Source: Legionella genomosp. 1
GTDB lineage: Bacteria; Pseudomonadota; Gammaproteobacteria; Legionellales; Legionellaceae
Assembly (NCBI GenBank): GCA_945867185.1
Contig: CAMBHM010000048.1
Coordinates: 1-9,277, forward strand
Length of the DNA: 9,277 nucleotides
Reading direction: 5' to 3'
Below are positions 1 through 7,806 of this stretch, piece after piece. Within the stretch, counting starts at the first letter, position 1; each line of letters starts with the position of its first letter. The position numbers were made by a program, and so were the translations under genes. Below the pieces are notes generated by a model that was not told where the DNA came from, ran no database searches, and saw nothing but the letters and a program-made list of their open reading frames with translations.

Positions 1-95
1 TTGAGATCCATTGTTGGATTAGCAGAGAGGGCAGTACTTGAAGTCAAGTTGCTGGCAAGTACGGCTACAGAGAGTAGAGTAAGTAAAGCGTTCAT
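1..95 (-). CDS. Exported protein of unknown function, N-terminal part only
   Basis: This is the first 31 codons of a gene that runs off the left edge of the window, reading leftward from ATG at 95. The visible peptide begins MNALLTLLSVAVLAS and continues to a small-residue run ending ALSA, followed by NPTMDL. This is a typical Sec signal peptide with a probable cleavage after ALSA, although the n-region carries no positive residue. A GGGAG ribosome binding site (100-104) lies four bases before the ATG, and a well-formed promoter lies further upstream at 151-179. These three agreeing signals make a real gene likely despite the short visible length. The mature protein is almost entirely outside the window, so its function cannot be named. 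It is divergent from putA. Confidence 0.7.
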   Translation of the reverse strand, partial: MNALLTLLSVAVLASNLTSSTALSANPTMDL

Positions 96-135
96 AAAGC
101 TCCCGGGTTCTTATGTCTTAAAACTGTCAAATAAA

Positions 136-172
136 TGACCAAAGCTGGCTATTCTACCCGAAAAGTTGGTCA
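136..172. promoter_or_regulatory. Inverted repeat, possible operator in the putA divergent spacer
   Basis: TGACCAA (136-142) and TTGGTCA (166-172) are perfect inverted copies of seven bases whose centres are 30 bp apart, about three helical turns. The right arm abuts the -35 box of the leftward promoter and the left arm lies just downstream of its -10 box, so the -10 element sits between the arms. That placement would suit a dimeric regulator acting on the leftward gene, and possibly on putA. It may also be chance, because seven-base arms are not rare. No regulator gene is visible in the window. Confidence 0.3.
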
Positions 173-179
173 AAGTAAA
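151..179 (-). promoter_or_regulatory. Sigma70-type promoter for the leftward exported-protein gene
   Basis: On the minus strand, a -35 element TTTACT (174-179) is followed after exactly 17 bases by a -10 element TAGAAT (151-156, five of six matches to consensus). Transcription would start near 144 and give a leader of about 50 bases before the ATG at 95. No equally good promoter was found for putA on the plus strand in the same spacer. The assignment is from consensus matching only. Confidence 0.55.
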
Positions 180-270
180 GCCAAAATAGGGTGAGCGGCT
201 TGAATCAGCGCTTTGCCCACTCTGTTTTTTTGTGTAAACTCACTCAGAACGCGCATTTTTTGTATACATT

Positions 271-275
271 TGGAG
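271..275 (+). promoter_or_regulatory. putA ribosome binding site, decides the start
   Basis: TGGAG lies five bases before ATG at 281. The same frame is open back to a GTG at 191, but the extra 30 residues look unrelated to the PutA family and the GTG has no good ribosome binding site. The ATG at 281 is therefore taken as the start. Confidence 0.7.
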
Positions 276-280
276 TCAAT

Positions 281-3200
281 ATGCTCGATAAATCATCAAT
301 ACAACGTCCAGAAGGGATCCGAGCGATTATCAATTCGGCTTATCGAGCGGAAGAATTGGGTCAAGTCACTGCATTGATTGAGTATGCCACCTTTGATGAA
401 CAGTTTATTGAAGCCGTACGACATACGGCCATGGGATTGGTAGAGCAAGTGCGGGCTGCTCGTAAAAAAACCATGGGGATTGATTCTTTTTTGACAGAAT
501 ATGCCTTGTCGAGTGAGGAGGGGATTGCATTGATGTGCTTGGCAGAGGCGCTGTTGCGCGTGCCTGATAATGCGACCATTGATAGGTTGATAAAAGACAA
601 ATTGGCAACGCCTAATTGGGAATCCCATCGGGGACAAAGTACTTCATTTTTTGTGAATGCAACAACCTGGGCCTTGATGCTAACAGGTAAGATGTTGGCG
701 CCTGGCAATGCTGAGTCACAGCTTAGTAAGGCCTTGATGAAAATGGTCAATCGGAGTAGTGAGGGTGTTGTCCGCACTGCAGTGGATAAAGCGATGCGCA
801 TTATGAGTAAACAATTTGTGATGGGGCGCACGATGACAGAGGCGCTGTCTCGCGCTAGAAAAAAAGAAGCACAAGGGTATCGATATTCCTATGACATGTT
901 GGGAGAAGCAGCGCTTACGGCAACCGATGCTGAGCGGTATTTTAGAGCTTATAGCCAAGCCATTGAGGCCATAGGGTCGGCGGCTGCGGCCAAAGAAAGC
1001 TCTATTGATGCCAAACCCGGTATTTCCATCAAATTATCGGCTTTACATCCGAGATATCAAGAGGCGCATCATGCCCGCGTGCTCAAAGAGTTATCGCCAA
1101 AGTTGTTATCATTGGCAGTGCTCGCCAAGCACCATGATATTGCGATGACCATTGATGCGGAAGAATCAGAGCGCCTTGATTTGTCGTTGGATTTGATTGA
1201 AAGCGTGTTTAATGATGCAAGACTGGATGGATGGAATGGATTTGGGATGGCGGTTCAATCGTATCAAAAACGTGCCTTTTATGTGTTGGATTGGGTGGCT
1301 GCTTTAGCGCGTGCTAAGAATCGTCGAATGATGGTGCGTTTAATCAAAGGGGCGTATTGGGACAGTGAAATTAAAAAGACACAACTGCAAGGATTGAGTG
1401 ACTATCCAGTATTTACACGGAAAGTGTTCACAGATGTTTCTTTCCAAGCGTGTGCTAAAAAACTGATGACGATGACCGATGCAATTTACCCACAATTTGC
1501 TACCCACAATGCGTATTCTGCTGCGTTGATATTAAACTTGGTGGGGGACTACCGGGATTTTGAATTTCAATGTTTGCATGGGATGGGGGCGGAGCTGTAT
1601 GAGCAGATTGTGCCACACAATACAGCTGGGATCCCTTGTCGTATTTATGCCCCTGTGGGCAGTCATGAGGACTTGTTGCCGTACTTGGTGCGCAGACTGC
1701 TTGAGAATGGCGCGAATTCATCGTTTGTGAATCGAATCGTGGATGAGAAAGAACCGATTTCTAAATTGGTTGAAGATCCCGTTCAAGTTGCAAGACGCAG
1801 TTTGCCTTTGATTAATAAAAACATCCCGCTACCTGTCGATATTTTTTTACCACAACGGCCCAATGCAAAAGGGTTCGACTTTACAGATAGAGAGCGACTG
1901 GTCGAATTACAACAACATTTCAAAGCCATGACCTTTTATTGGGAAGCTGCACCTATAATAGGGGGAAAGCGCGCGACTGGAAAAACGGCTATTCGAGTGG
2001 TTTCCCCGCAACAGGCCAGCCGAACAGTTGGTCAAGTTGTGCATGCAACGACGGAAGAAGTGCAGGCAGCGCTTTATCAAGCGGATAGTATGTTTGAAAG
2101 TTGGAGTACAACGCCTGTTTCTGTTCGTGCGGATTGTCTTTGCCGGTTGGCAACTTTATTGGAAGAAAACAGGGCCGCACTCATGGCGTTGGCTTGTCTT
2201 GAGGCGGGTAAAACATGGCCAGATGCGCTCTCTGAAGTTCGTGAAGCGATTGATTTTTGTAGATATTATGCAACGATGGCGAAAGAGTTGATGGCAACGC
2301 CTCGAGTGTTGCAAGGTTATACGGGAGAGTTGAATACGCTTAGTTTACATGCGCGAGGCACCGTGCTGTGTATTAGCCCGTGGAATTTTCCATTGGCCAT
2401 TTTCACAGGTCAGGTGGTTGCAGCCTTGGTGACGGGGAACTGTGTGATTGCAAAACCAGCGGAACAAACTCCCCTGATGGCGCATTTTGCGGTAACGTTG
2501 ATGTTGAAAGCCGGGATTCCAGCTGGTGTTGTGCAATTATTGCCTGGAGAAGGGCAGACAATTGGAGCGGCATTGGTCTCTGAAAAGCGTATCAAGGCGG
2601 TGATTTTTACAGGATCAACGCAAACGGCCGCGGCTATTCATAAGAGTTTGGCAGCAAGAGGGGGTGAAATCATCCCGCTGATTGCTGAAACGGGCGGTCA
2701 AAATACGATGATTGTGGATTCTTCAGCATTGCTTGAGCAGGTGGTGGTGGATGTGATGACATCGGCCTTTGGCAGTGCGGGACAGCGTTGTTCGGCCCTT
2801 AGGATCTTGTATGTACAAGAGGAAGTGTATCCGCGGATCATTGCGTTATTAAAAGGCGCGATGGCCGAATTGCAGGTGGGAGATCCGGCCTGGCTAACCA
2901 CGGACGTTGGCCCTGTGATTGATAAGGAGGCCTTATCGGTTTTAAAAGCCCACGTGTCGAAACTGCTGAAGACAAACGAACTGATCTATCAATGTCCCCT
3001 CAATCAAGCCTGCGATGAGGGTTATTTTATGCCACCGACAGCCATTGCTATCGACGATCTGAGCCGGGTGCCTCATGAGGTATTTGGACCTGTATTGCAT
3101 GTTATTTCTTTTAAACGCAAAGCCTTGGATGCAGTGATTGCAGCGATCAATAAAACAGGCTACGGACTCACTTTAGGGATCCATAGCCGAATCAACGACA

Positions 3201-3427
3201 CGGTTGACTATATTCGGGCGCGGATTCCGGTTGGGAACTGTTATGTGAATCGCTCCATGATTGGGGCAGTTGTTGGGTTACAACCATTTGGGGGAGAGGG
3301 ACTATCTGGTACCGGCCCCAAAGCAGGCGGACCTCATTATTTGCAACGATTGTGTTATGAACGAACCTATACAGTGGATACGACAGCAGCCGGTGGGAAT
3401 GCGAGCTTGATGTCTTTACCAGAGTAG
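281..3427 (+). CDS. putA: Bifunctional proline dehydrogenase / L-glutamate-gamma-semialdehyde dehydrogenase PutA, short form without DNA-binding domain
   Basis: PutA oxidises proline to glutamate in two steps: an FAD enzyme at the inner membrane that passes electrons to quinone, then an NAD-dependent aldehyde dehydrogenase. The product is 1048 residues. A helical N-terminal arm occupies roughly residues 1-200. The proline dehydrogenase barrel (about 200-490) shows KLSALHPRY at 251, DAEE at 292, RLIKGAYWD at 353 and the substrate arginine pair R471/R472 in RRLLENGANSSF. The dehydrogenase half (about 570-1020) shows ISPWNFP at 698, the glutamate of AETGGQN (E803) and the catalytic cysteine C837 in GSAGQRCSALR. 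The C-terminus carries the conserved TTAAGGNASL tail. The E. coli protein is 1320 residues and starts with a ribbon-helix-helix repressor domain. That domain is missing here, so this form should not repress its own gene. No frameshift or missing catalytic residue was seen. Confidence 0.97.
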   Translation: MLDKSSIQRPEGIRAIINSAYRAEELGQVTALIEYATFDEQFIEAVRHTAMGLVEQVRAARKKTMGIDSFLTEYALSSEEGIALMCLAEALLRVPDNATIDRLIKDKLATPNWESHRGQSTSFFVNATTWALMLTGKMLAPGNAESQLSKALMKMVNRSSEGVVRTAVDKAMRIMSKQFVMGRTMTEALSRARKKEAQGYRYSYDMLGEAALTATDAERYFRAYSQAIEAIGSAAAAKESSIDAKPGISIKLSALHPRYQEAHHARVLKELSPKLLSLAVLAKHHDIAMTIDAEESERLDLSLDLIESVFNDARLDGWNGFGMAVQSYQKRAFYVLDWVAALARAKNRRMMVRLIKGAYWDSEIKKTQLQGLSDYPVFTRKVFTDVSFQACAKKLMTMTDAIYPQFATHNAYSAALILNLVGDYRDFEFQCLHGMGAELYEQIVPHNTAGIPCRIYAPVGSHEDLLPYLVRRLLENGANSSFVNRIVDEKEPISKLVEDPVQVARRSLPLINKNIPLPVDIFLPQRPNAKGFDFTDRERLVELQQHFKAMTFYWEAAPIIGGKRATGKTAIRVVSPQQASRTVGQVVHATTEEVQAALYQADSMFESWSTTPVSVRADCLCRLATLLEENRAALMALACLEAGKTWPDALSEVREAIDFCRYYATMAKELMATPRVLQGYTGELNTLSLHARGTVLCISPWNFPLAIFTGQVVAALVTGNCVIAKPAEQTPLMAHFAVTLMLKAGIPAGVVQLLPGEGQTIGAALVSEKRIKAVIFTGSTQTAAAIHKSLAARGGEIIPLIAETGGQNTMIVDSSALLEQVVVDVMTSAFGSAGQRCSALRILYVQEEVYPRIIALLKGAMAELQVGDPAWLTTDVGPVIDKEALSVLKAHVSKLLKTNELIYQCPLNQACDEGYFMPPTAIAIDDLSRVPHEVFGPVLHVISFKRKALDAVIAAINKTGYGLTLGIHSRINDTVDYIRARIPVGNCYVNRSMIGAVVGLQPFGGEGLSGTGPKAGGPHYLQRLCYERTYTVDTTAAGGNASLMSLPE

Positions 3428-3440
3428 AGATCTTAATAAA

Positions 3441-3458
3441 CAGGAAAGGATCATCCTG
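3441..3458. terminator. Weak hairpin between the convergent genes, possible bidirectional terminator
   Basis: CAGGA (3441-3445) pairs with TCCTG (3454-3458) around an 8-base loop. It is followed by CGCTTTTCTT on the plus strand and by TTTATT on the minus strand. It lies in the 23-bp gap after putA and overlaps the last codons of the transporter, whose stop codon sits in the loop. The stem is only five base pairs, so termination would be inefficient. This is the only candidate in the gap. Confidence 0.25.
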
Positions 3459-4827
3459 CGCTTTTCTTAGACAGAATCCAAGGGATCAGTACAAACAGCA
3501 ATAGGCCTCCCAGCAAAAATGCTTGGAAGAACACCGTGTTATTAACGGGTATTTGCGTTGGGGGTACAAATCCTATCAAGGCGGTAGCAAGGCAACAAAC
3601 AAGTCCGGTGCCGGCGACAAGCCAGATCCCGAAAAACCCGCCGGGAATGGTGTACGCACGGGGGTGATTGGGTTTGGTGTAGCGTAATTTGATGGCTGCT
3701 GCAAACATAAACACGTAGACCAATAAGGCCATTTGTGCACACAAGGCACTTAAAATCCAATAGGCGGCGTTGATGGAGTCTAGGAGAATGAAGACGGAGC
3801 TCAAAGCGGTAAAGATGACGCCTTGAGCAATCAGGATCGTGACAGGCGCTCCATGACGATTGACTCGTGCATAGCGTTCGGGGATGCATCCATCGCGGGC
3901 GGCGACCAATAGGCCTTTAGTTGGGCCAATGATCCAAGCGGATACGCCACTTAATCCTCCGAGGATGATGAATACAGCCGTGATCGACGTCATCCAAGGT
4001 AAGTGGTAGGCATTAAAAAAAATAGCGTATGCATCGATCAGTCCTGAGACCACGCTCAATTCCTGTGTGGGCACCACCATTACAATGGCAAGTGATCCCA
4101 GTACCAAAGTTGCAAAAATCAGGATAGTTGAGAGGAGTAGGGCGCGAGGGTAATCCCGCTGCGGGTTCTTTACTTCTTCGGCATGCACCGCAGACATCTC
4201 CATGCCGAGCAAGCCAAAGAGCACGGCTGAAAAGAGGGATAAATTTCCAAAAGAACTGAAATCAGGGAACCAAGAGAGAGGGTGTACGATTTCAATTGGA
4301 CGTCCTTGAAGGAGCCAATAGCCTCCCAATACACTCACGCCAATCATGGGGAGCAGGGTGCCGAGGGAAGCACCCAAGATACTGACGAGACTGGAAAGTT
4401 TCATCCCAAAACAATTGAGCAAGGTAAAGATCCAAAACAAGACAACGATTGTTCCTAATAAAAAAAACTTATTATTGGCGAGTGCTGGGTTAAAAAGGTA
4501 GGCGATGGTGGCTGCGATGAAGGCTAAAATCGTTGGATACCAGACGACGTTATAGATCCATTGTAACCAGATGGTAATAAATCCCGCACGGCGGCCAAAT
4601 GCTTCGCGGACCCACACGTAAATACCACCTGTACTCGGGAAAGCGGTTGCCAACTCTGCTGCGACCAAGGCTACTGGGATAAAGAAAATCAGGGCGGCCA
4701 GCAGGTAATAGGAGATCAAGGAGATCCCTAATTTTGCAGTGATAGGTAATGTTCTTAAACTATCGACTGCAATGACGTTTATCATCACCAATGAAAAAAC
4801 ACTCAATATTCGTTTTGGTTGTTGCAC
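3451..4827 (-). CDS. APC-superfamily amino acid transporter, glutamate:GABA antiporter (GadC-like) type
   Basis: This 458-residue inner-membrane protein has about twelve hydrophobic segments (near residues 8-26, 36-60, 84-112, 122-140, 147-173, 197-214, 229-253, 278-300, 328-348, 352-378, 395-421 and 432-452). Several blocks follow E. coli GadC as I remember it: AAELATAFPSTGGIYVWV at 56-73, GMEMSAVHAEEVKNPQRDYP around 208-227, SAWIIGPTKG at 296-305, HGAPVTILIAQ at 325-335 and IPGG at 394. The protein ends about ten residues after the last helix, so the C-terminal plug that closes GadC at neutral pH is absent and transport should not be acid-gated in that way. Exchange of glutamate or a related amino acid is inferred from the family; the exact substrates are unknown. 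No decarboxylase partner is in the window. The start is GTG, the only usable start because an in-frame TGA lies four codons upstream. It is convergent with putA. Confidence 0.88.
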   Translation of the reverse strand: MQQPKRILSVFSLVMINVIAVDSLRTLPITAKLGISLISYYLLAALIFFIPVALVAAELATAFPSTGGIYVWVREAFGRRAGFITIWLQWIYNVVWYPTILAFIAATIAYLFNPALANNKFFLLGTIVVLFWIFTLLNCFGMKLSSLVSILGASLGTLLPMIGVSVLGGYWLLQGRPIEIVHPLSWFPDFSSFGNLSLFSAVLFGLLGMEMSAVHAEEVKNPQRDYPRALLLSTILIFATLVLGSLAIVMVVPTQELSVVSGLIDAYAIFFNAYHLPWMTSITAVFIILGGLSGVSAWIIGPTKGLLVAARDGCIPERYARVNRHGAPVTILIAQGVIFTALSSVFILLDSINAAYWILSALCAQMALLVYVFMFAAAIKLRYTKPNHPRAYTIPGGFFGIWLVAGTGLVCCLATALIGFVPPTQIPVNNTVFFQAFLLGGLLLFVLIPWILSKKSAG

Positions 4828-4833
4828 AACAAA

Positions 4834-4838
4834 TCCTC
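4834..4838 (-). promoter_or_regulatory. Ribosome binding site of the transporter, supports the GTG start
   Basis: On the minus strand GAGGA lies six bases before the GTG at 4827. The first two bases of GAGGA are the last two of an in-frame TGA, so no longer protein is possible. The GTG start is therefore firm. Confidence 0.7.
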
Positions 4839-4845
4839 AATGACG

Positions 4846-4885
4846 ATAAAATAGAGCCCCGAGCATTTTCTCGTGCTCGGGGCTC
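4846..4885 (-). terminator. Rho-independent terminator of acnA
   Basis: A perfect 12-bp GC-rich stem (4854-4865 with 4874-4885, built on GAGCCCCGAGCA) closes an 8-base loop. Read leftward it is followed at once by TATTTTAT (4853-4846). It begins 22 bases after the acnA stop codon. The T-rich tail lies on the minus-strand side only, so it acts on leftward transcripts. It stands between acnA and the transporter gene and should cut most read-through. Confidence 0.88.
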
Positions 4886-4907
4886 GCATGTTGCATAGTA
4901 GCGATGG

Positions 4908-7586
4908 TTATTTTGGTGCTAATTGACGAAGCACATAGTGCAGAATACCACCATTTCTGTAATATTCAAGTTCATTCATGGTATCAATGCGACAGAGAGT
5001 TGGTAGTTGCACTGAGCGACCATCCTCATAGATCAGGGTTACTGGCAGGGTACATCCTGGTTTTAAGGACGCGTCTACAGCAATGTTGATTCTTTCTTGA
5101 CCAGTGAGGTGTAAGGTTTTACGAGACGTACCCTCTAGAAATTGAAGTGGTAATATTCCCATACCAATGAGATTCGAGCGATGGATGCGCTCAAAACTCT
5201 CACAAATCACCGCTTTGATTCCCAATAAGTAAGGGCCTTTGGCCGCCCAGTCTCGAGAAGATCCTGTTCCATATTCCTTGCCGGCAATGATCACCAGATC
5301 GTGCTTCGCTGCTTGATACAACAGAGCCGCATCAAAAATGGGCATGATTTTGTCTGTGGGAATAAAGCGGGTCATCCCCCCTACCACCCCTGGAACCATC
5401 TCATTTTGAATGCGAGTATTGGCAAACGTGCCGCGCATCATGACCTCGTGATTGCCTCGGCGCGACCCATAGGAGTTAAAATCTGGCTCTTTAATTCCTT
5501 TGGCTAATAAGTAAAGTCCAGCTGGAGAGTCGGCTTTGATGGAGCCGGCAGGTGAAATATGATCGGTGGTGATGGAGTCTCCTAACAATGCCAACATGTA
5601 TGCGTTATGGATTGCTTTAACGGGGGCAGGCTTCGGTTTTAAATGTGTAAAAAAAGGCGGGTGTTGAATGTACGTGGAGGCCTCATTAAAGGCGTATGTA
5701 TCGCCGTTTCCAGTTGGTAGCGCCTGCCATTCGGCATCGCCTTGGAATACGTCCGCATATTCTTTACGGAACATCCCGCCGGTTACTTTGGCTACTTCGA
5801 AAGCGACCTCGGCATTGGTGGGCCAAATGTCTTTTAAGTATACGGGTTGGCCTTTCTGGTCATGCCCTAAAGGATCACGAGACAGATCGAGTTGCGTTGT
5901 CCCACTGAGCGCGTAGGCAACGACCAGGGGCGGAGAGGCAAGCCAGTTTGCACGTACTTGCGGATGCACGCGCCCTTCAAAATTTCGATTGCCAGAGAGC
6001 ACCGAGCAGACGACGAGATCATGATCGGTGATCGTGTGTGCGATCGCATCGGGCAGGGGGCCTGAGTTACCAATACAGGTGGTGCAGCCATAGCCAACTA
6101 AGTTAAATCCCAAGGCATCAAGATGGGGTTGTAAGCCTGCGTGGACTAAATAATCGGTTACAACCTTTGAGCCAGGAGCTAAGGAAGATTTGACCCAGGG
6201 TTTTCGTTGCAGGCCTTTTTCAATGGCCTTTTTAGCTACAAGACCTGCTGCCATCAAAACGCTCGGGTTGGAGGTGTTGGTACAGCTGGTGATGGCTGCT
6301 ATCACCACATCGCCATGATGTAATTTAAAATCTTCTCCTGAGACTGGGAAAGCGGTGCTTTTCTCAGAGCTTTTATGTAGCTCATTTAAAAATCGGTCAA
6401 ACTCAATGGGTAAGGTGCTCAAATTGACCTTGTCTTGAGGTCGTTTGGGGCCGGCCAAAGAGGGTTCTACGCTAGAAAGATCAAGGGTTAATGTATCGGT
6501 AAAGACGGGATCGGGGCTTGATGCATCGTACCAAAGGCCTTGTGCTTTGCTATAAGTTTCTACCAACGCAATGGTATGCTCATCACGGCCTGTTAAACGT
6601 AAATATCGGATGGTTTCTGCATCGACAGGGAAGAAGCCACACGTCGCTCCATACTCTGGCGCCATATTGGAAATAGTTGCGCGATCGGCCAAGGGGAGAT
6701 CTACCAATCCTGGGCCATAAAACTCAACAAATTTTCCGACGACGCCTTTTTTTCTAAGCAGTTGGGTAACGGTTAAGACGAGATCGGTGGCCGTGATGCC
6801 TTCTTTTAAATGACCAGTGAACTGAAATCCAATGACCTCTGGAATAAGCATAGAAACAGGCTGCCCAAGCATCGCGGCTTCCGCTTCAATGCCGCCAACC
6901 CCCCAGCCCAACACACCAAGTGCATTGATCATGGTGGTGTGGGAGTCGGTACCAACCAGGGTGTCTGGATAAGCATACGTGACGCCATTTACCTCACGGC
7001 TCCAAACGGTGCGGGCTAAATATTCAAGGTTCACTTGATGACAAATACCAGTGCCGGGGGGAACGACTTGAAAATTGTTGAAAGCTGTTTGTCCCCAGCG
7101 CAAAAATTGATACCGCTCTTGATTGCGATGCATTTCAATGGTGGTGTTGACGCTTAAGGAGTCCTTGGTTGCAAACTTATCAACCATGATGGAGTGGTCG
7201 ATGACCAAATCAACGGGTGAGAGTGGGGAGATGCGACTTGGATCGCCGCCCAGCTTTAACAACGCAGCACGCATGGCGGCCAAATCAACGACCGCAGGGA
7301 CTCCGGTGAAATCTTGCATGAGCACTCGAGTGGGTCGAAAAGCTACTTCATGGGTGGATGATTTTGTATGGATCCAATTGGCAAGGGCGCTGATATCCTG
7401 TGTGGTCACGCTGACGCCATCTTCAAATCGCAATAAATTTTCAAACAGGACTTTGAGGGTGTACGGAAGTCTATGTAAGCCTTTAAAATGGGATTCTTCA
7501 GCAATTTTAAGGCTGTAATAGTGGTAAGTGTTACCCTCTACATGCAATTGTGCCGTTGTCGCAAGACTGTCCTGACCCACCTTCAT
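4908..7586 (-). CDS. acnA: Aconitate hydratase A
   Basis: Aconitase interconverts citrate and isocitrate through cis-aconitate in the TCA cycle, using a [4Fe-4S] cluster in the cytoplasm. The 892-residue product is almost the same length as E. coli AcnA (891). The three cluster cysteines are present: C435 in AITSCTNTSNPSVL, and C501 and C504 in GYGCTTCIGNSGPL. These positions match the E. coli enzyme as I recall it. Other family blocks are VDLVIDHS near 125, GTDSHTT at 212, RNFEGRVHP at 534, ANWLASPP at 546, and in the swivel domain GDSITTDHISPAGS at 669, YGSRRGNHEV at 706 and GKEYGTGSSRDW at 769. The AcnA/IRP-type domain order separates it from AcnB. The start has a GGGAG ribosome binding site (7593-7597) six bases upstream. 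It ends in its own strong terminator. No damage was seen. Confidence 0.98.
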   Translation of the reverse strand: MKVGQDSLATTAQLHVEGNTYHYYSLKIAEESHFKGLHRLPYTLKVLFENLLRFEDGVSVTTQDISALANWIHTKSSTHEVAFRPTRVLMQDFTGVPAVVDLAAMRAALLKLGGDPSRISPLSPVDLVIDHSIMVDKFATKDSLSVNTTIEMHRNQERYQFLRWGQTAFNNFQVVPPGTGICHQVNLEYLARTVWSREVNGVTYAYPDTLVGTDSHTTMINALGVLGWGVGGIEAEAAMLGQPVSMLIPEVIGFQFTGHLKEGITATDLVLTVTQLLRKKGVVGKFVEFYGPGLVDLPLADRATISNMAPEYGATCGFFPVDAETIRYLRLTGRDEHTIALVETYSKAQGLWYDASSPDPVFTDTLTLDLSSVEPSLAGPKRPQDKVNLSTLPIEFDRFLNELHKSSEKSTAFPVSGEDFKLHHGDVVIAAITSCTNTSNPSVLMAAGLVAKKAIEKGLQRKPWVKSSLAPGSKVVTDYLVHAGLQPHLDALGFNLVGYGCTTCIGNSGPLPDAIAHTITDHDLVVCSVLSGNRNFEGRVHPQVRANWLASPPLVVAYALSGTTQLDLSRDPLGHDQKGQPVYLKDIWPTNAEVAFEVAKVTGGMFRKEYADVFQGDAEWQALPTGNGDTYAFNEASTYIQHPPFFTHLKPKPAPVKAIHNAYMLALLGDSITTDHISPAGSIKADSPAGLYLLAKGIKEPDFNSYGSRRGNHEVMMRGTFANTRIQNEMVPGVVGGMTRFIPTDKIMPIFDAALLYQAAKHDLVIIAGKEYGTGSSRDWAAKGPYLLGIKAVICESFERIHRSNLIGMGILPLQFLEGTSRKTLHLTGQERINIAVDASLKPGCTLPVTLIYEDGRSVQLPTLCRIDTMNELEYYRNGGILHYVLRQLAPK

Positions 7587-7612
7587 ACGAAGCTCCCGAA
7601 TTTAAAAGAGGG

Positions 7613-7618
7613 ATCATA
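7613..7618 (-). promoter_or_regulatory. acnA: Candidate -10 element for acnA
   Basis: TATGAT on the minus strand matches the -10 consensus in five of six positions and would start transcription near 7606, about 20 bases before the acnA ATG. No good -35 box is seen at the usual distance, so an activator may help or the site may be wrong. The region 16-17 bases upstream contains the palindrome ATGATCAT (7634-7641), a possible protein binding site. Confidence 0.35.
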
Positions 7619-7748
7619 GCTCAAAATCGTTAAATGATCATGTTTCTATTTATTCAGGCGATATTTTTTCATGCTCAATCAACCATTGTTTACGCTAAGG
7701 GTTTCAAGAGCGAGTTGGTGTGAGAATAATGGTGATATTAAAAACCTG

Positions 7749-7776
7749 TTGACTAAATTGAATACTTTGCTACCAT
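7749..7776 (+). promoter_or_regulatory. Sigma70-type promoter for the small secreted protein gene
   Basis: TTGACT (7749-7754, five of six to consensus) and TACCAT (7771-7776, four of six) are separated by 16 bases. The expected transcript start is near 7783, giving a leader of about 24 bases before ATG 7807 that includes the TAAGGA ribosome binding site (7795-7800). This promoter could drive the three plus-strand genes to its right. Confidence 0.5.
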
Positions 7777-7806
7777 CTGAGGCTCGTTGTAACTTAAGGA
7801 AATAGT

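Noticed and set aside
263..268. TATACA as a -10 element for putA
   Set aside because: A start near 275 would leave the ribosome binding site off the transcript, and there is no -35 box at the right distance.
191..280. GTG-initiated 30-residue N-terminal extension of putA
   Set aside because: The extension is unlike PutA proteins, has no clear ribosome binding site, and the ATG at 281 has TGGAG at a proper distance.
361..831. 156-residue frame on the minus strand inside putA
   Set aside because: It lies wholly opposite putA, has no recognisable domain, and putA is unmistakable in the other strand.
7123..7518. 131-residue plus-strand frame opposite the start of acnA
   Set aside because: It is the complement of highly conserved acnA coding sequence, its translation has no family features and no ribosome binding site was noted.
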